From an uncultured Eubacterium sp. (GTDB lineage: Bacteria > Bacillota > Clostridia > Peptostreptococcales > Anaerovoracaceae), in contig CAMNSS010000016.1 in the NCBI GenBank assembly GCA_946555345.1, positions 1 through 64,000 on the forward strand: 64,000 nt of DNA, read 5' to 3'. Shown here piece by piece: positions 17,043-25,261 of the stretch. The translations under genes and the position numbers were made by a program. Position 1 is the first letter of the stretch. Every line of letters starts with the position of its first letter. The notes under the pieces are model-generated. The model did no database searches. It was not told the origin of the DNA and saw nothing but the letters and a program-made list of their open reading frames with translations.

Positions 17043-17091
17043 GTCATAGTATTAAAATCAGCTCCCCCGAAAAGGCGACTGTTACATATAT

Positions 17092-17910
17092 CTATTTATT
17101 CTTTTTACAGCCGATTGTGATCATTGTAATGTAATCGTCACGGTCTTGTAAGGTCATTTCGTTCAAGCCTTCTTCATAGGCATATCCAAACAGTTCCATT
17201 TGATTTTTCTCTGCAAATTTTACGATATTTTGGTAAACCGTCTCAATCTTGTCCCAGCCGCCTATGCAAAAGGCACGCAGATAAGTTCCGGCAGGGCGCA
17301 TGGTATCGTAAACTTCAATATCCTCTCTGCCATAAGCAAAAAAGCAGTCATAGTCATGGTAGTTTCCGTTTATGATTTGATCTGCCGTAATCCGGCTCCC
17401 GAAATTATCATAAAGACCGAATATTGTTTTCAGCCGCAGAGAAAATTCCCCGGCTACTGCAAAATCGTCGTCATCATAGGCACCCGTAATTGGACCGCTG
17501 AGCAAAATGCGCTGCGCAGGGAGCGTGATGACTTCTATCTCCCCGTCCTTTGCCGTAAGGCTCAAGGAGAGTTTGTTTGATTTTTGTTCTAAAAAAGTTT
17601 TCGTATTTAAGAGTTCCTGAATGGATTTATCAATGAACTGCTTCTTCTCGGCGATCAGATCTGCAAAGGAAGCCCCGGAGGGACTTTGCTGATAACGGAT
17701 AATTTCGTCAATCGACAATCCGATTTTTCGCAGTGTTACAATCAATTCCAGCTGTACGGTTTGAAAGCAGGTATAATAACGGTATCCGTTTTCTTCCTTA
17801 AATTCGGGAGAAAACAGTCCAATTTCATCATAATAATGCAAAGTGCGCTTATTTATTCCGTTGAGTTTCGCAAACTGTCCCGTGGTGTATAAAAATTTTT
17901 TATTTTTCAT
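17092..17910 (-). CDS. MerR family regulator with C-terminal effector domain
   Basis: A 272-residue transcription activator. The N-terminal MerR helix-turn-helix reads FLYTTGQFAKLNGINKRTL and HYYDEIGLFSPEF, followed by a dimerisation helix (about residues 80 to 110) and a GyrI/BmrR-like effector domain that should bind a small hydrophobic compound. ATG at 17910 is chosen because AAGAGG lies 7 bases upstream; a second ATG is at 17913 and the longer frame to 18018 runs through the promoter. It is divergent from the GNAT and ABC genes and very likely controls them, through the operator at 17922 to 17952. Confidence 0.9.
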   Translation of the reverse strand: MKNKKFLYTTGQFAKLNGINKRTLHYYDEIGLFSPEFKEENGYRYYTCFQTVQLELIVTLRKIGLSIDEIIRYQQSPSGASFADLIAEKKQFIDKSIQELLNTKTFLEQKSNKLSLSLTAKDGEIEVITLPAQRILLSGPITGAYDDDDFAVAGEFSLRLKTIFGLYDNFGSRITADQIINGNYHDYDCFFAYGREDIEVYDTMRPAGTYLRAFCIGGWDKIETVYQNIVKFAEKNQMELFGYAYEEGLNEMTLQDRDDYITMITIGCKKNK

Positions 17911-17921
17911 CATAAAACCTC

Positions 17922-17952
17922 TTGACCTTACAGCTACTGTATAATTCATACT
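17922..17952 (+). promoter_or_regulatory. MerR-type promoter/operator with stretched 19-bp spacer
   Basis: TTGACC (17922 to 17927) and CATACT (17947 to 17952) are separated by 19 bases, and the spacer starts TTACAGCTACTGTA, a dyad that fits drug-responsive MerR operators. It faces the GNAT gene. The over-long spacer is the hallmark of promoters that MerR proteins switch on by twisting the DNA. Confidence 0.75.
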
Positions 17953-17994
17953 ACCGTATGACAAAGAAAATTGCAAGCAGACAGGAGCAAACAT

Positions 17995-18531
17995 ATGGAT
18001 ATTTTGAATGAGAAGCAAAAATCGTGGAAAGAAATCAAAGAGATTTACCTTGAAGCTTTCCCCAAGTCCGAACGAAAACCGTTTTGCACGATTCAGTATT
18101 CTGTAAAAACAGGAAAAGCACAGCTGCTGACGGCTATGGAGAATAGGATTTTACAAGGCTTCATTATGGTGATCCCATACAAAGATATGGTTATGGTGGA
18201 TTATTTGGCGGTATCCGGGAAAATTCGCAGCCGTGGAACAGGCAGTAAAATACTGCAAGAGGTATGCAGGCACTTTCCTGACAAAAAAATCGTTCTTTTA
18301 ATTGAAAAGCTTGACGACAGCGCTGAAAACAAAGAACAGCGAATTGCCAGACGAAAGTTCTATTTCAAAAACGGTTTCACTTCCTCGAATATTTATATCA
18401 CCGGACATAGCGGCAATATGGAAATTCTGAACTTCGGCGGCACGGTATCTTTGCAGGAATATATGGATTTACAGCGGTACGCTTTAGGAAAGCTGATGTT
18501 TCGTCTGTCCGGAATCCGTCCGGCGGTATGA
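17995..18531 (+). CDS. GNAT family N-acetyltransferase
   Basis: A 178-residue acetyltransferase. The acetyl-CoA loop reads VDYLAVSGKIRSRGTGSKIL (residues about 66 to 85), and a second conserved block is ARRKFYFKNGF. ATG at 17995 follows CAGGAGC; a longer frame from 17971 has no ribosome binding site. It is the first gene after the MerR operator and upstream of two ABC half-transporters, so an antibiotic- or toxin-modifying role is plausible, but the substrate cannot be read from the sequence. Confidence 0.88.
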   Translation: MDILNEKQKSWKEIKEIYLEAFPKSERKPFCTIQYSVKTGKAQLLTAMENRILQGFIMVIPYKDMVMVDYLAVSGKIRSRGTGSKILQEVCRHFPDKKIVLLIEKLDDSAENKEQRIARRKFYFKNGFTSSNIYITGHSGNMEILNFGGTVSLQEYMDLQRYALGKLMFRLSGIRPAV

Positions 18532-18597
18532 GAAACACCCTGCGGGTATCCCTTTATGCGCAAAAAGCTGCGCAAGAATAAGGAAAGGAGTAATTAT

Positions 18598-20322
18598 ATG
18601 AAAACTATTTTTTCAAAGGTAAAATTGAAGGGGCGGCAGATTATGCTGTTGTCCGTATTGGTTTTGTTTGCAGCGGTTGCAGAAATGATGCTGCCTTCGC
18701 TGCTTGCTCAGATGATTAACAGCGGGGTAACGGATTCCTCGCAAAGCACTATTTTCCTGCTCGCCGCTGTGATGGCGGGTGTTGCGGCCCTTGCCTGTAT
18801 TGTCAATTTTCTTTCTGTGCGAATCGCTTCCCGTATTTCCACAGATTTTTCGGCAGTGCTTCGTGGGCAGATTTTTGAAAAGGTACAGAGTTTTTCTGCC
18901 GCCGAACTTGATAAATTTGGTACAGCCAGCTTAGTGACTCGAAGCACTTCTGATATTACAAACATTCAGAACTTCCTTACGATGCTTTTGCGTATTGGCA
19001 TTCTGGCGCCTATGATGGCGGTGGCGGGCTTGATTTTTTCCGCTGCTACCGGCGGTCAGGTCAGTTCCGTCCTCACCGTTGCAATCCCGGTGCTGCTAGT
19101 TGGGTGCGGTATTGTTATCCTGCTTGCGTCCCGTTATTCGATTAAGCTCAGACAGAAGCTTGACAGGATCAATCAGTTGTTTTTGGAATCTTTGGAGGGC
19201 GTTCGTGTCATCCGTGCTTTCAATAAACAAAAGACCGAGAGCCTGCGTTTTGACGAAGCAAATACGGATTATGCTGCCACAGCGATGACATCGGGGCGAA
19301 TTACAAGCCTTTTACTGCCGGTCATCAATGTGATTTTCGGCGTAACTACAACGGCGGTTTTAGGGCTTGGCGCACATTATGTGGAAACCGGCGCTATGGA
19401 AGTCGGCTCGCTGGTGGCGAACAGCCAGTATATCAGTATGGTGCTGATGTCGGTCATGATGTTGGCCCTTGTGATTATGATGTTCCCTACGGCATATGCC
19501 TGTGCAGGGCGCATTGCAGAGGTGCTTAACACGGAAACAAGTATTCAGGATGGAGCATTTTCTTTGCAGGATCGTCCGTTGCGTTCTACGGTAGAATTCC
19601 GTCATGTGACTTTTGCGTACCCCGGAGCGCCTGAACCGATTTTGAAAGATATTAGTTTTGAAACGCACCCCGGAGAAATTACTGCCATTATCGGCGGAAC
19701 GGGACGAGGTAAATCCAGTATATTGAAACTGATTCCACGCCTGTACGATCCCTTGTTCGGAGAAGTTTTGATTGACGGCGTAAACGCTAAGGAATATGCA
19801 GTAGACGATCTTCGAGCGCTGATTGGCTATGTCCCGCAGAAAAATGTTTTGTTTTCAGGCGATATTGCATCTAATCTGAATTTTGGAAAAAATGACGGAA
19901 CTGAACAGGATTGGCAGGCGGCAGCCCAAATTGCGTGTGCTGAGGAATTTATCACGAAAAAAGAAAACGGGTATCATGGCAGGATCGCACAGGGCGGAAC
20001 AAACCTTTCCGGTGGTCAGCGCCAGCGCATGGCGATTGCAAGAGCGATTATGAAAAAGCCTGAAATCTATGTGTTTGACGACAGCTTTTCGGCGCTGGAT
20101 ATGAAAACCGACCAAACCCTCCGCAAAAATCTAAAGGCGGCAATGGGAAGAGCCACCATCATTATGGTGGCGCAGCGGGTCAGCACGATTTTAGATGCAG
20201 ACCGCATTTTAGTAGTTGACGACGGAATGATCGTTGGTCAGGGAACGCATAAAGAACTGCTCCAAACCTGCCCTCTCTATCGTGAGATTGCGGAAATACA
20301 GTTGGGAAAGGAGGCTGTTTGA
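18598..20322 (+). CDS. ABC half-transporter with fused ATPase (multidrug type), first of pair
   Basis: A 574-residue exporter half: six membrane segments in the first 300 residues, then an ATPase domain with Walker A variant GGTGRGKSS near residue 374, signature LSGGQRQRMAIARA and Walker B YVFDDSFSALD. The usual ABC catalytic glutamate after Walker B is aspartate/serine here (DDS), as in the degenerate half of many heterodimeric exporters of the BmrCD/LmrCD kind. The Walker A has R in place of A/S before GK. ATG at 18598 follows AAAGGAG. The partner gene starts two bases after its stop. Confidence 0.93.
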   Translation: MKTIFSKVKLKGRQIMLLSVLVLFAAVAEMMLPSLLAQMINSGVTDSSQSTIFLLAAVMAGVAALACIVNFLSVRIASRISTDFSAVLRGQIFEKVQSFSAAELDKFGTASLVTRSTSDITNIQNFLTMLLRIGILAPMMAVAGLIFSAATGGQVSSVLTVAIPVLLVGCGIVILLASRYSIKLRQKLDRINQLFLESLEGVRVIRAFNKQKTESLRFDEANTDYAATAMTSGRITSLLLPVINVIFGVTTTAVLGLGAHYVETGAMEVGSLVANSQYISMVLMSVMMLALVIMMFPTAYACAGRIAEVLNTETSIQDGAFSLQDRPLRSTVEFRHVTFAYPGAPEPILKDISFETHPGEITAIIGGTGRGKSSILKLIPRLYDPLFGEVLIDGVNAKEYAVDDLRALIGYVPQKNVLFSGDIASNLNFGKNDGTEQDWQAAAQIACAEEFITKKENGYHGRIAQGGTNLSGGQRQRMAIARAIMKKPEIYVFDDSFSALDMKTDQTLRKNLKAAMGRATIIMVAQRVSTILDADRILVVDDGMIVGQGTHKELLQTCPLYREIAEIQLGKEAV

Positions 20323-20323
20323 C

Positions 20324-22063
20324 ATGAAAAATCATACTTTCAAACGACTTTTCGGATATTTGAAAGCCCATCGTCTGCGCCTGTTCTTCGTTTTACTGTT
20401 TGCTTCTGTTAGCACTATTTTTACCGTTATGGCTCCGTTTGTAATCGGTAAAGTCACAACGACCCTCTTTGACAGTATCCGGGACGGCGTGTTTTATTGG
20501 GAAACCATTCTTTGGCTGCTTGCAGCGCTGGTGTGTCTGTATCTGGTATCGCAGTTCTTTTCCTTTTTGCAGGGATTTCATATGGCAAAGATCACGGCAA
20601 ATGCAATGCGTGAAATCCGCAGCGACATAGATGAGAAAATGCACCGGTTGAAGCTGAATTACTATGATACGCATACCCACGGCGATATTCTCAGCGTGAT
20701 TACCAATGATGTCGATACCATCAATAATACTGTCAGCCAAAATCTGACCTCAATCGTTACACAGGTCATTACCGCAATCGGGATTCTTATTATGATGCTG
20801 GCAATCAGTCCGAAACTGACGCTGATCCCGATTATTATGGTGCCGTTGTCACTGCTAAGCGCAGCAGGCGTTATGAAATCCGGCAGCAGGCATTACGGAA
20901 AACAGCAGGAGCTGTTGGGACAGCTCAACGGATATATTGAAGAAATGTATAACGGTCAACAGGTCGTGCAGTCCTTTAGTTATCAGGACAGGGCAAAACA
21001 GGGCTTTTCTGCACTGAATGAGGCGTTGAAGAATAGTTCCTATAAGGCGGAAACAACCGCAGGGGCAGTCAGCCCGATCACTACTTTCGTAAATGATATG
21101 GGGTATATGGTTTGTGCAGCAATCGGCTGCCTGCGTGCCATAGGCGGCTTTATTACCGTGGGAAATGTGCAGGCCATGCTGGAATATACCCGTCGGTTTG
21201 CCGAACCGTTTTCTTCTTTGGCCGGTATGGCAGGAAGTTTTGGCGCAGCAAAGGCCGCAGGAGATCGGATTTTTGCCCTGCTGGACGCAGGGGAAGAATT
21301 GCCGGACGCAGAACACGGTATCATGCCGAAAGACCGCTCCGGCAGCGTAACTTTTCAAAATGTTCAATTCGGATATACGCCTGACCGTATGCTGATGAAC
21401 GGTGTGAATTTGACAGTAAAGCCCGGTCAAAAAGTTGCGATCGTTGGTCCCACCGGCGCAGGCAAGACGACTCTTATCAATCTGCTAATGCGTTTCTATG
21501 AGACGGGCGGCGGCGCTATTACGGTAGACGGTGTAAATATATGCGATATGCCAAGAGAAGAACTGCGGGATCGCTTTGGTATGGTTTTACAGGACACTTG
21601 GCTCTTTGAAGGAACGATTGCCGATAACTTGGGATATGCAGAAGAAAATATGGACAGAAACAAAATCATTGCTTCGGCAAAGTCCGCCTGCGCCCACAAT
21701 TTTATCAAAACGCTTCCCGGCGGGTATGATATGGAGCTTTCAAAAGGAGCGGAAAATATTTCACAGGGCGAGCGTCAGCTTCTCACCATTGCCCGCGCCA
21801 TCGCTTCCGATCCTGAAATTATGATTCTGGATGAAGCGACGAGTAATGTAGATACCCATACGGAGGTTTTAATTCAGCGTGCCATGGCGCAGCTTATGAA
21901 AGGCCGCACCAGCTTTGTGATTGCGCACCGTCTTTCTACCATTCGTGACGCCGATATGATTTTGTATATGGAGGACGGAGATATAAAGGAAGTCGGCAAT
22001 CACGATGAATTGATGGATAAGAACGGAAAATACGCCGCTCTGTATAACAGCCAATTTGCATAA
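20324..22063 (+). CDS. ABC half-transporter with fused ATPase, second of pair
   Basis: A 579-residue exporter half with six N-terminal membrane segments and a complete ATPase: Walker A GPTGAGKTT near residue 370, signature ISQGERQLLTIARA, and Walker B MILDEATSNVD with the catalytic glutamate. Together with the preceding half, whose Walker B is degenerate, it should form a heterodimeric multidrug exporter with one competent site. ATG at 20324 follows GGAAAGGAGG. The gene ends 21 bases before a serine recombinase remnant, so the MerR-GNAT-ABC set probably arrived as a unit. Confidence 0.95.
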   Translation: MKNHTFKRLFGYLKAHRLRLFFVLLFASVSTIFTVMAPFVIGKVTTTLFDSIRDGVFYWETILWLLAALVCLYLVSQFFSFLQGFHMAKITANAMREIRSDIDEKMHRLKLNYYDTHTHGDILSVITNDVDTINNTVSQNLTSIVTQVITAIGILIMMLAISPKLTLIPIIMVPLSLLSAAGVMKSGSRHYGKQQELLGQLNGYIEEMYNGQQVVQSFSYQDRAKQGFSALNEALKNSSYKAETTAGAVSPITTFVNDMGYMVCAAIGCLRAIGGFITVGNVQAMLEYTRRFAEPFSSLAGMAGSFGAAKAAGDRIFALLDAGEELPDAEHGIMPKDRSGSVTFQNVQFGYTPDRMLMNGVNLTVKPGQKVAIVGPTGAGKTTLINLLMRFYETGGGAITVDGVNICDMPREELRDRFGMVLQDTWLFEGTIADNLGYAEENMDRNKIIASAKSACAHNFIKTLPGGYDMELSKGAENISQGERQLLTIARAIASDPEIMILDEATSNVDTHTEVLIQRAMAQLMKGRTSFVIAHRLSTIRDADMILYMEDGDIKEVGNHDELMDKNGKYAALYNSQFA

Positions 22064-22084
22064 TAGCGATTACACATAAAAACA

Positions 22085-22231
22085 ACACTCAGGGAACTCA
22101 CGCCCGAACTGATACACGAATTTATAGACAGGATTATCGTGTATGCACCGAGATACCTTGACGGCAAGTGTGTTCAGTTAATGGATATCTACTACAAATA
22201 TTCTGGACAAAAATTGTTAAATAGAGTATAA
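22085..22231 (+). pseudogene. C-terminal remnant of a serine recombinase
   Basis: Read in frame from 22085, the DNA gives TLRELTPELIHEFIDRII, then VYAPRYLDGKCVQLMDIYYKY and ends LLNRV before a stop at 22231. This is the conserved C-terminal end of large serine recombinases (DUF4368-type). No start codon or upstream part is present because the ABC gene ends just before it. It marks the edge of a former mobile element that brought in the exporter genes. Confidence 0.75.
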
Positions 22232-22366
22232 ATATAATATAAATAGTTATTTTTTGACATTTTAAGAAATTACATTTTACAAGAAACAGCTACGGCAACG
22301 GTACAAGGATGTGAGGGGCATAGCAGTATTCGATGAAAAATGTCAGAAATGGAAAATTGTTATTAG

Positions 22367-22397
22367 ATGCCAATCCATATACGGGTTGGCATTTTTC
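22367..22397 (+). terminator. Hairpin terminator
   Basis: ATGCCAATCC pairs with GGGTTGGCAT (one G-T pair) across a six-base loop and is followed by TTTTC. The remaining stretch from 22,232 to 22,498 holds no gene; TTGTCGAAT occurs twice in tandem at 22,406 to 22,424. Confidence 0.7.
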
Positions 22398-22498
22398 ATT
22401 ACATATTGTCGAATTTTGTCGAATGAGGAATATGGCTGAAAGGCTCTGCTGCATTTTGTTAATCGAAAGTGGCAGCCGCAAATAGCAAAATATCCATG

Positions 22499-22547
22499 AC
22501 CTCCAGGTTTCAGCAACGTTAATGGTTTGAAATTTGGAGGTTTTTTT
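22499..22547 (+). promoter_or_regulatory. Hairpin that buries the ribosome binding site of the sigma-like gene
   Basis: ACCTCCAGGTTTC (22499 to 22511) can pair with GAAATTTGGAGGT (22529 to 22541) over 13 positions with two mismatches. The right arm contains the TTGGAGG ribosome binding site and is followed by seven T residues that run directly into the ATG at 22548. The same structure therefore looks like a Rho-independent terminator and a translation block at once, a likely off-switch for the regulator. Confidence 0.65.
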
Positions 22548-23090
22548 ATGAGAAATACAAAGAATCAATTATTTCAGGTATATGATTTCCGTGAAGAATA
22601 CGGAAACAGCCCGGATAAGATTAAACACATCATTGCTACAGACCTGACTGTTGAAGAGACGATAAAGAAATTGGCAGAAGCGGGCATTGACATAGAAGAA
22701 TTGAAACCGTTCATTCTTCTGCCGCTTGGCTATAAAGAGGTGTTTAATGAAGCCTTTCGCAATGAAAAGAAACATGAACGAAGAAACCGCCTTTATGGAG
22801 AGTTCCACGGATATGAAGATGGCGTTTTTGAGTTACATCATAAAGAATGCGCAAATAGCCTGGACTATATCGAAGAGGTATTTGCATATGAAAAGAAAAT
22901 GAGGCAGGAGGAAATAAAACGGTTGGATGAAGCCATGAAAAAATTGACCGAAATACAGCGCAGGAGGCTTCGTATGTATTATTATGATAATCTTGATTTC
23001 CACCAGATTGCCAGAAAGGAGCACAGAAGCAGGAATGCAATCAGGGATTCAATCCGCCTTGCACTGAAAAAAATACAAAAGTTTTTTTGA
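22548..23090 (+). CDS. Sigma-70 region 4-like regulator of the element
   Basis: A 180-residue protein with an acidic, helical N-terminal half and a C-terminal sigma region 4-like helix-turn-helix (LTEIQRRRLRMYYYDNLDF, then QIARKEHRSRNAIRDSIR). Such small sigma-like proteins are common in Tn1549-type elements and sit in their regulatory region. ATG at 22548 is chosen because TTGGAGG lies at correct spacing; a frame from 22527 has none. Expression is probably limited by the upstream hairpin. Target promoters are unknown; excision or transfer genes are the natural guess. Confidence 0.85.
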   Translation: MRNTKNQLFQVYDFREEYGNSPDKIKHIIATDLTVEETIKKLAEAGIDIEELKPFILLPLGYKEVFNEAFRNEKKHERRNRLYGEFHGYEDGVFELHHKECANSLDYIEEVFAYEKKMRQEEIKRLDEAMKKLTEIQRRRLRMYYYDNLDFHQIARKEHRSRNAIRDSIRLALKKIQKFF

Positions 23091-23540
23091 AAAAATACTC
23101 CCTTTTTGACCCGGAAAATCGGAATAAGTGAAAGGGCTTTTGAAAAAACAGCTTAAATCAATTTGCACATTGAAAACAGAATACCAAGGCATTGGATACG
23201 TTCTTTCTGGTCAGGCGATGAGCCGGAGCGCCGTTAGGGGATACGCCATAGCGATGATATATCCGCCTGTAAATAACAGTCGGCAGCTGTTAAGCGCCAT
23301 GACAACCAGAAAGCATAATGATACGCCCGTCCAGCCACAGCAGCACGCAATGGGGGCGGCCGCATGAGAACCATGCAGTGGTGCAATTCCAGTGGAGCAG
23401 GGTAGCTGCCTGCCATCCAATGCCTTTATTATGAAATGTTTTGACAGATTTAACAGATGTGACGCACGAAGGGATGCATTTGTCAAATGTGCCAAGACAT
23501 AGGTTATATTTTATATAAAGTGTAGATACTCTTTATATGA
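23091..23540. other. Long spacer without a convincing gene
   Basis: About 450 bases lie between the sigma-like gene and the next promoter. An open frame at 23128 to 23367 exists but has no ribosome binding site and no protein-like composition. The sequence from 23,200 to 23,420 is clearly richer in G and C than its surroundings. At 23,511 to 23,538 ATATAAAG and CTTTATAT form an 8-bp inverted repeat that could be an operator. I cannot name what this stretch does. Confidence 0.4.
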
Positions 23541-23569
23541 TTGACTTCAAACAGGATATCGATTAAAAT
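23541..23569 (+). promoter_or_regulatory. Sigma-A-type promoter of the AAA/DUF4143 gene
   Basis: TTGACT (23541 to 23546) and TAAAAT (23564 to 23569) are 17 bases apart, 43 bases before the start codon. An 8-bp inverted repeat lies immediately upstream. Confidence 0.7.
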
Positions 23570-23611
23570 AAAATAGCAATTTATAAAACACGGAAAAGGG
23601 CGGGGGATGCC

Positions 23612-24838
23612 ATGTATATTAACCGACATTTAGAAAATCAAATTCTTGAAGCTTCCAAGTTTTATCCGGTTGTAATGGTAACCGGGCAAAGGCAGGCCGG
23701 CAAGTCAACAATGCTCAACCACATAAAGGAAAACAGGCGAAAATATGTTACGCTGGATGATGGCAATGCGCGCAGGCTGGCGATGCAGGACCCGGCTCTT
23801 TTCTTTGAAGTGTATGGTTATCCGTTATTGATTGACGAATTCCAGAGGGCGCCCTCTATTTTGCTGGAAATGAAAAAAATCGTCGATGAAAAAGCGCTGG
23901 GCGGTGAAGACAATAGCGGCATGTTTTGGATAACAGGGTCGCAGAAGTTTAAAATGATGAAGGACGTATCAGAATCGTTGGCCGGAAGGATTGCAATCTT
24001 TGATATGGCAAGCCTTTCGGCGGCAGAAATCGAAGAAAGACCCGCGCAGCTATTCAAGCCGGATGTGGATTCCATTAAGGACAGGATGGTGTATGCCAAA
24101 AGGAAAGACATCCATAAAATTTATGAAGACATTTTCAGGGGCGGGATGCCTAAATTGCATGCAACGCAAGTCGATCGGGAACGGTATTACATGGATTACG
24201 TTAACACTTATATTGAAAGGGACATCAAGGATTTGGCGCAGGTCGGGAAGCTCAATGCGTTTTATGACTTCCTTGTTTATATGGCAGCCCGTACCGGGCA
24301 GGAGTTAAAATATGATGACATAGCGAATGCAATCAATATATCTGCGCCGACAGCGAAAGCATGGGTATCGATCCTTGAAAGATCGGGGATTATCTATATT
24401 TTAAGACCTTATTATTCTAACATTACGAAGAGGCTGGTCAAAACGCCGAAGGTTTATTTTTTAGATACGGGGTTAGTTGCATATTTATGCAGGTGGCCGA
24501 ATGCAGAAACAATTGCTAACGGACCGATGGACGGGGCTTTCTTTGAAACATATGTTGTTTCTGAAATTGTAAAGAACTATTACAATTCTGGCAAACAGGC
24601 TGATTTATATTATTACCGGGATACCGATAAAAAGGAAATAGACCTTCTTATTATTGAAGGCAATAAAATATACCCTGTTGAGATCAAAAAGAGCAAGCAG
24701 CCACTAAAACCTGATAAAAATTTCGATGTGTTAAAGAAGCTGAATTTTGAAGTACAGCCGGGGGTTATTATTTGCATGAGCGACGAATTGATACCGTATA
24801 ATCGGAATGCTTGGTATTGTCCAGTTTCGGCAATATAA
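23612..24838 (+). CDS. AAA-type ATPase with DUF4143 nuclease-like C-terminal domain
   Basis: A 408-residue protein of the AAA_14/DUF4143 family. Walker A is VTGQRQAGKSTML (residues 23 to 35), Walker B is LLIDEFQRAPS, and sensor-like WITGSQKF follows. The middle holds a winged-helix-like part (YDDIANAINISAPTAKAWVSIL) and the C-terminus shows a PD-(D/E)XK-like pattern: KKEIDLLIIEG then YPVEIKKSK. The family is widespread and poorly understood; links to mobile elements, stress and defence are common. Here it has its own promoter and terminator, so it behaves as a single-gene cargo unit. Confidence 0.9.
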   Translation: MYINRHLENQILEASKFYPVVMVTGQRQAGKSTMLNHIKENRRKYVTLDDGNARRLAMQDPALFFEVYGYPLLIDEFQRAPSILLEMKKIVDEKALGGEDNSGMFWITGSQKFKMMKDVSESLAGRIAIFDMASLSAAEIEERPAQLFKPDVDSIKDRMVYAKRKDIHKIYEDIFRGGMPKLHATQVDRERYYMDYVNTYIERDIKDLAQVGKLNAFYDFLVYMAARTGQELKYDDIANAINISAPTAKAWVSILERSGIIYILRPYYSNITKRLVKTPKVYFLDTGLVAYLCRWPNAETIANGPMDGAFFETYVVSEIVKNYYNSGKQADLYYYRDTDKKEIDLLIIEGNKIYPVEIKKSKQPLKPDKNFDVLKKLNFEVQPGVIICMSDELIPYNRNAWYCPVSAI

Positions 24839-24902
24839 ATCAGTTGTATGATATTCTGACATCGAAGCCAAATAAAGCGTATAGAAAACTTAATAAAACG
24901 CT

Positions 24903-24946
24903 AAAGCAATGCATTGAAACGGAATCTGTATTATGCATTGCTTTTT
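24903..24946 (+). terminator. Hairpin terminator after the AAA gene
   Basis: AAAGCAATGCAT pairs perfectly with ATGCATTGCTTT across 18 bases and is followed by TT. Confidence 0.8.
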
Positions 24947-25060
24947 ATATGCATGAAAAAAATAAGCATCACTTTTGCAACAGGCATTTTACCGGGGAAG
25001 GAATTATTTTATATCGATAATCATAGAGTTTATTGAGTGATTAAGGATTGGAGGCAAGAC

Positions 25061-25219
25061 ATGAAAAACGTGCAAAATAGTTCATATGGAAGTGATCAGA
25101 CAGTCAATGGATATAAAATAGAGAGGAATTATGGAAAAGAATCAATAAAAAATTGTATGTTGCAAGTGATACGGATGGTAATAACGCAGAATATACAAGA
25201 TAAACGAAAAACGATATGA
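25061..25219 (+). CDS. Small ORF just upstream of the serine recombinase
   Basis: A 52-residue frame starting MKNVQNSSYGSDQTVNGYK, with GGAGG at 25050 to 25054. The segment YKIERNYGKESIKNCMLQVI is typical in style of the very small proteins that precede large serine recombinases in Firmicute elements (TnpW-like). It could be an accessory or directionality factor, but no family match was proven. It lies 40 bases before the recombinase start and is read in the same direction. Confidence 0.55.
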   Translation: MKNVQNSSYGSDQTVNGYKIERNYGKESIKNCMLQVIRMVITQNIQDKRKTI

Positions 25220-25261
25220 TAACGGTAATCATTATATATGTTGCTGGGAAAGGAGAATATG

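Noticed and set aside
17922-17945. A promoter made of TTGACC and the TATAAT at 17940
   Set aside because: The spacer would be 12 bases, too short; the 19-base pairing with CATACT fits a MerR-type promoter better.
23128-23367. An open frame of 79 codons after the sigma-like gene
   Set aside because: No ribosome binding site, and composition is not protein-like at the start; kept only as part of an unexplained spacer.
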